From: Zeugodacus cucurbitae
Taxonomy: Eukaryota; Arthropoda; Insecta; Diptera; Tephritidae
Assembly (NCBI RefSeq): GCF_028554725.1
Contig: NC_071668.1
Coordinates: 40,500,501-40,564,500, forward strand
DNA length: 64,000 nt
Direction of reading: 5' to 3'
The translations under genes and the position numbers were made by a program. The notes beneath the pieces are model-generated. The model did no database searches, was not told the origin of the DNA, and was given only the letters and a program-made list of their open reading frames with translations. Positions 56,490-64,000 of this stretch are shown one piece after another. Positions within the stretch are counted from its first letter, which is position 1; every line of letters begins with the position of its first letter.

Positions 56490-56929
56490 TAACAGCCCTA
56501 TTCTGTGCACTTTACAAATTCAACAAATTTCTAATTTGTAAAAATTGAAATTTATCAAGCATTTCGTATTCTGTGTCTAAAATAAAAAACTTTTTTCTTG
56601 ATAAGTTGTTAAGAAATAAAATGCTCTTGATGAATAAAATATCTCGTTGTGGATAGTTGTGAAAATTAATTTGTTGTACAGGAGATATTTTACTTTTGTC
56701 GTTATTTTTATACAAAGAGGAAAAATATGATATATGTACATATATTGCATTCGATTACAGCTTAGCACATTTTTGCCAATAATGAACAATGTTTAGATTT
56801 CGTAGTCCAAGGAACTTTTCTGAAGCTAAACCAACTAAATCAAAACTACATTCCAAACATTTTTAAATATATTACAAAGGACCTATGTATGTACATATAT
56901 GCATAATATTATATAATATTACTAGTGAC

Positions 56930-57606
56930 CGGGCCACGCATTGCTGTGGATAAGGTATATTTGATAAAATTGAAATTATTTAACTACTTTCCATTTTCTC
57001 CGACAGCTTTAGTGGTTTACGATCAATATACCAAAACTCTCTCTTGGGTTTTTTCGTACCTATTGCTTCGAATTTTATAACTCAAATTGTAGCTATGTTA
57101 TATTCCTTTTTGTTTAACTATAATTTTTTAGTCGTTGCAGGAGTCCGATTTTGGCCATCAAGAATTCTAACCTTTTCATAGTAACACAATGCTTAAGTTT
57201 GAGCTAAGTTATATTAGGATATCCAGATCAAATTATCGCTTGACCAAATGACGAACCGGATAGACGGATGTTGAGCTGTGACCACGCCCATTTACGTAAA
57301 AATGTGTAAATCCTATTGTCCTATCTTAATTAATTTATTTTTTTTTTGCATTTGTCCGATTTTGTCTATCTACATATATTGCTAACTGTAACGTATACGA
57401 ACGATTTCACTTCAATTCAAATTATCGCTTGGCCGAATGGCCAAATGGACAGACGGATGGACATTGCGACTAAAATTTTCAATATAAACTATCCTATCTT
57501 TTAAATTGGACCAAACTACAGACGTGTGCAAAATTTCAGTAAAATTGATTCAGTAGCGCCAATCCCGGACAAACAACGCGACATGAAATTTTTTATATAC
57601 ATATGT
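56930..57606. repeat. Nested insect repeat with gaccgggccacgc start
   Basis: Begins near ctagtgaccgggccacgcat and ends near acaaacaacgcgacatgaaa. I recall similar gacccggccacgcgttgctg sequences and cctatcttttaaattggacc tails as widespread insect repeats. Its class is not known to me. Confidence 0.5.
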
Positions 57607-57629
57607 ATATAGATATTGCTCCGCGGAGG

Positions 57630-57930
57630 AGCAAAGGACTCCGGGTAATGTGGGATCGAAAAGCGAATATATAGCCCCTGCCATCCGATTATCAACCTCA
57701 CCTACGCGGCACCCTATGGTTAGCAAACGAGGTTCTGGCGACCGAGTAAAGGCCGTATAACCTTCTCATCGGTATAAAAACCGAATAGATAAACTGACAT
57801 AATGACATGATAGATAAACAGGTCAATCAAAATAAATCAAAAATGAAAAATAAGTCCAGATTCGGAGCATGGAATATTTGCGCATTCTCAGAATCTTCAC
57901 ATCTAGCCCAAGACAAATGACTTACTGTGA
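57630..57930 (+). pseudogene. Possible non-LTR 5' fragment
   Basis: GC-richer patch (ccatccgattatcaacctca, ggttctggcgaccgag) followed by an open run KNKSRFGAWNICAFSESSHL that resembles the start of an RTE-type endonuclease (FGxWNV). Too short to be certain. Confidence 0.3.
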
Positions 57931-58194
57931 AATTAATGTTAAATTATTAACTATTTTATAACAAATATTGGAATGCATTTGAAAACTTATGTAATAAAAT
58001 AATTCAATTCAATTCGAATATAATTGGACAGAAATCAGCTGTTTCTGTTTACATTATTTTTTTTCCACACGTGTGGGGAAAAGCTATGCGTACTGAAGTT
58101 TTTTCTTTTATCAAAAAATTTCTTACTTGATAAAAATCTGAAAAAATTTCAATTTTTTTGTTATTTTGTCAAGTGCACAGAATAGGGTTGTAAA

Positions 58195-58760
58195 TTAAAT
58201 GGACAATTTTATTTTCTATTTACTATAACTTTGTAATTTATTTATTTACCAAATTAAGTGCTTGTTGTAGCGGCAACAGCGATGGTTCCTTTTCCTACCA
58301 ATGGCTTACTCGGGATCGTCCGAGTTGCACTATCCAAACACACCTCCTTGTGCAAGCTTTGACTTTTGTTTATGGTGGATAACCGGTTATCTCGCAGTGA
58401 AATTTTTTGTTATTTGAAAATTCGCTTGATACTTATGGTCACTAGAATACTTTCGAATAATACGAACCGGTCCCTGCTCGAGCGTTAGTTTTCTCCCGAT
58501 GATTTTTTTCATAATTTTTTTAGAGAGACGCCTACTATTAGAAGAAACACATCTTCTTTGAATTTCTTTAGAATATCTAAGAGACTAACTGATATTTTCA
58601 ATATCAAATTTGGAACAAGTTTTGAGGACCTCATGTTCGATATCTGAGGCCTTAAAAAGTAATAGTCCGGGGCGCTTAAGCGGGGATCACTGTATATCCT
58701 TAAATCCAACCTAACTTGCCCATTTTTACTTAGTTTGAGTCCCTGTATCACAAATCTTAC
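58195..58760. other. Intronic sequence next to the homeobox exon, with repeat scraps
   Basis: 58610-58672 matches a HINE-like block (gaggacctcatgttcgatat). It is followed by cgcttaagcggggatcactg + tata, which as reverse complement (cagtgatccccgcttaag) resembles a pogo/Tigger-type terminus. No partner terminus was found. Confidence 0.45.
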
Positions 58761-58910
58761 CTGTACTTTTGCTTCATTTAATCCCAGGCGCTGACTTAAT
58801 TCTTCTCTCATAAAAGCGTCGGGATAATGCGTTTCATCAAATAATTTCTCTAGATTGTTTAATTGTTCTGTAGTAAAATTGGTTCGCGTTCGGCGTTGCT
58901 TATTACTCAT
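58761..58910 (-). CDS. Shox: Homeobox gene exon: homeodomain residues 1 to about 46
   Basis: Minus strand: MSNKQRRTRTNFTTEQLNNL, then THYPDAFMREELSQRLGL, EAKVQ, and a consensus donor (gtaagatt) at 58760. The peptide is the N-terminal arm, helix 1 and helix 2 of a paired-class homeodomain; the THYPDAFMREELSQRLGL block matches SHOX-family proteins as I know them. The intron interrupts the homeodomain after the Gln before VWFQNRR, a known paired-class intron position, and the exon ends in the phase required by the 58-nt exon at 35387-35444. ATG 58908-58910 follows an in-frame stop and an acceptor-like tttgttacag (ends 58936), so this may be the first coding exon, unless the upstream part is missing. 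Confidence 0.85.
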
Positions 58911-58936
58911 TTCGGTTGCCTCTTATTTTTCTGTAA

Positions 58937-59229
58937 CAAAATAACGTAGATTTTTGGGTAAAATTTATATTATACTATATCATAAGGTCATTGACCGCTC
59001 CTTCGCACACTGAATGTTTAAGAATTATTAGGCGGGTTTTATTAAGATATTAGCTTATTTTGTATGGAAGACTTAGTCAACATAATTATTTTGGCTTGTC
59101 ATAAGCTATCATAGCTTGCATGTTGAACTAGAGGCATTGCCAGTTCATCGCGTTTTTTCATTCACATTAATTAGGTTTTATCCAAAAAAAAAGTAGTTGA
59201 CAATAGCGGGAAACCCCATTTTGACAGAT
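58937..59229. other. Upstream of the homeobox exon, no feature seen
   Basis: A pyrimidine-rich tract with tttgttacag just upstream of the exon may be a splice acceptor for an exon starting in the 5' UTR. Otherwise unremarkable. Confidence 0.4.
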
Positions 59230-59857
59230 AACAAGTAAGAAAAGGCTACGTTCGGGTGCAACCGAACATTTTATACTCTCACAATTTATTTACAAACATA
59301 CAAATTTACCAATAAATTCGGCATAAAGTTTAATAGAATAACGAAAATCGTAATATATACTATATGAGGGCTCAGGTAATTTCTGAACCGATTTCATTCA
59401 TTTTCACTATACACTATATCCAAGACTTTACGCTCACTTAATTTTGCTAAGATATCTCACATATTAACCAATACATATATGCGGAATAAAGCCCTTCGTA
59501 TTTTTGAAAAACCTATAATTAGGTATATGGGAGCTAGGAGATGTTATGACCCGATTTTAATAATTTTTGGAACAGAGACACACTATTAGATGCAAAAATT
59601 TCCTCTGAATTGCATTAAATTATCTGAGAGATTTACCCATATTTACGGTTAAAATTGACCCATTGGCGCTGAGTTCGACATGTTCGATATCTAGGGCATT
59701 GAAAAGTTATAGTCCGTTTTCGACAATTTGTTCACAAGTGAAGCCAGAGATGAAATGCACTATTTGTGTAAAGTTTAATTCCGCTAACTTCATTTGTTCC
59801 TTATGTATACATTATAAAGTGAAGGAATCAGATGGAATTCAAAATTGAGTTATAAGG

Positions 59858-62800
59858 TTTGGGGGATGGGGTCATATGTAGAAGTTCACGCAAGTGAGGA
59901 AAGTTTCTGATTGCCATTCACTTGGGAGTGGCCAGGAAGATTCTTTTGTATATGACTCAAGCAGCTCACGACTTCCGGTTTTAGACCAAGTATCCCCTGG
60001 GTAGCTAACAGACATCCGTTTGGAGGCGAGCTAAAGTGAGAAGGCGAAGCCCGCTTGTGCGGTTGTGCGTAGGGCTTGGTACCCACCACATAAAAAAATC
60101 TCCCCAATGAAAACAAACACCGAGCCTCGGATGAGAAATCCCCCTTTTGATGACGACCCCTGCAAACGTACTAAGGATCATGATTTGTGGGCATGCACCT
60201 GGAATGTCCGGACTCTTAATTGGGAAGGTGCCTCTGCCCAGCTGGTTGATGTCCTCATACAACTAAAGGCTGACATCACCGCCGTCCAAGAAGTGCGATG
60301 GACGGGACAAGGACGGAAGAAGGTGGGTCCTTGTGAAATCTACTACAGCGGCCATATAAAGGAGCGCAAATTCGGTGTTGGATTTGTGGTGGGAGAGAGA
60401 CTACGTCGCCGAGTCCTGGCATTCACCCCGGTGGATGAACGTCTTGCCACAATCCGCATCAAAGCGAGGTTCTTCAACATATCGCTGATTTGCGCCCACG
60501 CCCCAACGGAAGAGAAGGACGATGTGACCAAAGATGCTTTCTATGAGCGCCTAGAACGCACCTATGAGCGCTGCCCCCGCCCCGATGTCAAAATCGTGCT
60601 TGGCGATTTTAACGCCAGGGTGGGTAAAGAAAGTGTCTTTGGCACAACAGTCGGAAAATTCAGCCTCCATGACGAAACATCGCCAAACGGCCTGAGGCTG
60701 ATCGACTTCGCTGGGGCCCGAAATATGGTTGTCTGTAGTACCAGATTCCAGCATAAAAAAATTCATCAAGCAACGTGGCTGTCCCCTGATCGAAACACGC
60801 GCAATCAAATCGATCACGTTGTGATAGACGGAAGACATGTCTCCAGTGTTTTAGACGTGCGTACGCTCCGAGGACCAAACATTGACTCGGACCATCATCT
60901 AGTAGCAGCAAAGATTCGCACTCGCCTCTGTGCAGCAAAGAACGCCCGTCAACAAACACAAGGAAGGTTCGACGTCGTAAGGCTGCAATCACAACCGACA
61001 GCCGAACGATTTTCTACTCGTCTTGGACTCCTGCTCTCTGAGAGCACTCATCAGCATCTCGATATAAGGGAGCTGTGGAACGGCATCTCAAACTCATTGC
61101 ATACCGCTGCAGCCGAAACAATTGGTCTCCGGCAACGCCAAAAAACCAGTTGGTACGATGAGAATTGTCGTTCCGCAGTGGAGAGAAAATAGACTGCCTA
61201 CCTCGCAACGTTGCGATCGACCACAACACGTTCGGGGTGGGATAGATATCGAGAACTGAAGAGGGAAGCGAGACGCATTTGCAGACGTAAAAAGAAAGAG
61301 GCCGAAATGCGTGAGTATGAAAAGCTTGAAAAGCTGGCCGACATGGGTAATGCTCGAAAATTTTATGAAAAGATGAGGCGATTAACAGAAGGTTTCAAGA
61401 CCGGAGCATTATCATGTAGGGACCGAGAAGGTAATCTGGTAACGGATGCCCAGAGCACACTGGGATTATGGAGGGAACACTTCTCCGACCTGCTCAATGG
61501 CAGTGAAAGTACAACTCCAGGAGATGGCGAACCCGATTCCCCAACCGATGACGATGGAATAGATGTTCCATTACCCGACCATGAAGAAATTCGAATAGCA
61601 ATTACCCGCTGCAAAAACAACAAAGCGGCAGGGGCCAATGGATTACCGGCCGAGCTATTCAAATACGGCGGCGAAGAAATGATAAGGTGCATGCATCAGC
61701 TTCTTTGTAGAATATGGTCGGAAGAAAGCATGCCTGACGATTGGAATCTTAGTGTGCTCTGCCCAATCCATAAGAAGGGAGACCCCACAATCTGCGCCAA
61801 CTACCGTGGTATAAGTCTCCTCAATATCGCATATAAGGTTTTGTCGAGCGTATTGTGTGAAAGACTAAAGCCCACCGTCAACGAACTGATTGGACCTTAT
61901 CAGTGTGGCTTTAGACCTGGAAAATCCACAATGGACCAGATATTCACCATGCGCCAAATCTTGGAAAAGACCCGAGAGAGAAGAATCGATACTCACCATC
62001 TTTTTATCGATTTTAAAGCTGCCTTCGATAGCACGAAAAGGAGCTGCCTTTATGCCGCGATGTCTGAATTTGGTATCCCTGCAAAACTAATACGGCTATG
62101 TAAGCTGACGTTGAGCAACACCAAAAGCTCCGTCAGGATCGGGAAGGACCTCTCCGAGCCGTTCGATACCAAACGAGGCTTCAGACAGGGTGACTCACTA
62201 TCGTGCGACTTCTTCAATCTATTGCTGGAAAAAATAATACGAGCTGCAGAACTAAATAGAGAAGGTACAATCTTCTACAAGAGTGTACAGCTCCTGGCGT
62301 ATGCCGATGATATTGATATCATCGGAAGCAACAACCGCGCCGTTTGTTCTGCGTTTTCCAGACTAGATAAAGAAGCGAAGCGTATGGGTCTGGTGGTGAA
62401 TGAGGACAAGACGAAATATCTCCTGTCATCAAACAAACAGTCAGCGCACTCGCGTCTTGGCTCCCACGTCACTGTTGACAGTCATAACTTTGAAGTTGTA
62501 GATAATTTCGTTTATCTGGGAACCAGCATTAACAACACCAACAATGTCAGCCTTGAAATCCAACGCAGAATCACTCTTGCCAACAGGTGCTACTTTGGAC
62601 TGAGTAGGCAATTGAAAAGTAAAGTCCTCTCTCGACGAACCAAAATCAAACTCTATAAGTCGCTCATTATTCCCGTCCTGATGTATGGCGCTGAAGCGTG
62701 GACGATGACAACATCCGATGAGACGACTCTTGGGGTTTTGGAGAGAAAGGTTTTGCGCAAGATTTATGGTCCTCTAAACATTGGCAACGGCGAATACCGC

Positions 62801-63137
62801 AGACGATGGAACGAAGAGCTGTACGAGTTATACGACGACATTGACATAGTTCAGCGAATAAAAAGACAGCGGCTACGCTGGCTAGGGCATGTTGTACGGA
62901 TGGAAGAAAACACTCCAGCTCTGAAAGTATTCGATGCAGTACCCGCTGGAGGAAGCCGCGGAAGAGGACGACCTCCACTCCGGTGGAAAGACCAAGTGCA
63001 AAGTGACCTGGCTTCACTTGGTGTTTCCAGTTGGCGCCAAAAAGCAAAAAGGAGGAATGAGTGGCGCGCTCTGGTGGATTCGGCTATAATCGCTTAAATC
63101 GGTTCCTACGCCAAATATATATATATATATATATATA
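59858..63137 (+). mobile_element. RTE-type retrotransposon, nearly intact (RTE copy 3)
   Basis: Flanked by TATAAGG at 59851-59857 and 63138-63144, interrupting a HINE-like repeat. 5' UTR and ORF align with RTE copy 1. The 3' tail after the stop codon is an (AT)n tract (63114-63140) rather than the gaa-type tail of copy 1. Confidence 0.85.
60107..63097 (+). pseudogene. RTE copy 3 endonuclease/reverse transcriptase, one nonsense codon
   Basis: ATG 60107 (context ccccaatgaaa) to a TAA at 63095-63097, about 996 codons, interrupted by one in-frame TAG at 61190-61192 where copy 1 has CAG. Endonuclease motifs (WNVRTLNWEGA, LGDFNARVGKESVFG, SDHHLVAAKI) and RT motifs (YRGISLLNIAYKVLSS, YQCGFRPGKSTMDQIF, LAYADDIDII) are all retained. 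Clearly the same family as copies at 16347 and 28326. Confidence 0.9.
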
Positions 63138-63917
63138 TATAAGGAAAGTAGTCGTGGTTGTGAACAAATTTCGCCCAACTTCCACACGTGTCATCAGAAT
63201 ATATATACCGAATTTCATTGAAATTTGTCGAGTAGTTCCTGAGATATGGTTTTTGACCCATAAGTGGGCGATGCCACGCCCATTTTTCATTTTGTAAAAA
63301 AATCTGAATGTAGCTTCCATATGCCATTTCTTATGTGAAATTTAGTGTTTCTGGCGTTTTTCGTTAGTGAGTTAACCCACTTTTAGTAATTTTCAACCTA
63401 ACCTTTGTACGGCAGGTGGGGGTGGTTATTATCCGATTTCAACTATTTTCATGGTGTGTAGTGGGGTATGTAAGAAAACCGACTGCAGAAAGTTTGGTTT
63501 ATATAGCTTTATTGGTTTGCGAGTTAAATACAAATAACCGATTTGTATTCCAAATTTTACTTTTCTAACTTCATTTATGGCGTAGTTATGACACTTTATG
63601 TGTTTTTGGTTTTCGCCATTTTGTGGGCGTGGCAATGGTCCGATTTCACCCATTTTCGAAAGCAATCCTATCATAGTCTCAAGGAATATTTGTGCCAAGT
63701 TTCGTCAAGATATCTTAACTTTTACTCAAGTTACAGCTTGCACAGACGGACAGACGGACGGACAGACTTCCGACTTCGGATTTCAAATCTACTCGCCACC
63801 GTGATCACTTTTGTATATATGACTCTATATCTAACTCTTTTAGTTTTAGGTGTTACAAACAACCGTTATGTGAACAAAACTATAATACTCTCTAAGCAAC
63901 TTTTGTTGCGAGAGTAT

Positions 63918-64000
63918 AAAAATGTAAACAAACCAAAATTTTAATTCTATCGATGTGCAAAATGGCAAATAAAAATTGTATTCATATTTATTTTGACCAT
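63918..64000. other. Window end, AT-rich
   Basis: Nothing recognisable in the last 83 bp. Confidence 0.4.

Larger units (their letters stand above)
56493..58191. mobile_element. Harbinger-like or unclassified DNA element with TAA duplication
   Basis: TAA at 56490-56492 and 58192-58194. Terminal inverted repeats CAGCCCTATTCTGTGCACTT on the left and CAACCCTATTCTGTGCACTT on the right. Subterminal sequences near both ends contain cttgataa/ttatcaag motifs. TAA is a typical PIF/Harbinger target, but no transposase is visible. Interior carries a nested repeat (about 56930-57606) and a short non-LTR trace. Confidence 0.6.
59230..63917 (-). repeat. HINE-like dispersed repeat, split by RTE copy 3
   Basis: Left half 59230-59857 starts aacaagtaagaaaaggctac with hairpin gttcgggtgcaaccgaac; right half 63138-63917 continues in the correct block order (gtagtcgtggttgtgaac, then cacgcccatttt, the acggacgg microsatellite near 63745, and the end tgttgcgagagtat). 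The repeat is about 1.4 kb without the RTE. The left half is the diverged subfamily also seen at 54696-55290. Confidence 0.8.

Noticed and set aside
58676..58700. pogo/Tigger-type terminus next to the homeobox exon
   Set aside because: A convincing single end but no partner terminus or transposase, so not called as an element.
63114..63140. Independent (TA)n microsatellite
   Set aside because: It lies exactly between the RTE stop codon and the target duplication, so it is treated as the RTE tail.

Overview
The window looks like repeat-rich intronic and intergenic DNA of a higher dipteran, most likely a tephritid fruit fly. The evidence is the non-LTR families (Jockey-, LOA- and RTE-like), an errantivirus-type gypsy element, a BEL/Pao remnant, a Transib element, and a very abundant short repeat with DINE/HINE-like architecture. 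The species assignment is inference; no search could be run. Almost every long open frame belongs to a transposable element. The only host gene I can support is a SHOX-type paired-class homeobox gene on the minus strand. Its homeodomain is split between an exon at 58761-58910 and a 58-nt exon at 35387-35444, so the 23.3 kb between them is an intron filled with mobile DNA.

Layout from left to right. 0-3.5 kb: hAT transposase remnant, AT-rich DNA and a piggyBac-like MITE. 3.5-10.6 kb: a foldback copy of the HINE-like repeat, then two decayed Jockey-type elements on the minus strand. 10.6-13.4 kb: another HINE-like copy and AT-rich DNA. 13.4-19.9 kb: a LOA-type element split by an RTE element that carries an uninterrupted ORF of about 988 codons. 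19.9-22.95 kb: BEL/Pao remnant. 22.95-28.3 kb: a second LOA-type element with a 12-bp target duplication inside a Jockey 3' end, itself split by a HINE-like copy. 28.3-31.1 kb: a decayed RTE. 31.1-35.1 kb: HINE, Jockey and pogo-like fragments, a minisatellite and an unidentified ORF.

35.4-58.9 kb (homeobox intron): an RTE fragment interrupted by a gypsy-type element (36677-48767). That element contains a tandem duplication, a MITE with 3-bp target duplication, and two HINE-like insertions. Next come a complete Transib-type transposon (49376-52426), a Tc1-like MITE, more RTE/Jockey/pogo-like/HINE fragments, and a Harbinger-like element. 59-64 kb: a HINE-like repeat split by an RTE copy that has one nonsense codon.

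The nesting gives relative ages. Jockey is older than LOA-B, which is older than the HINE copy inside it. LOA-A is older than RTE copy 1. An old RTE copy is older than the gypsy element, which is older than its MITE and HINE insertions. The standout element is the Transib copy: its termini begin with CACAGTG, the heptamer of the V(D)J recombination signal, it has a perfect 5-bp CGACG target duplication, and it encodes a RAG1-like transposase broken by a single frameshift.
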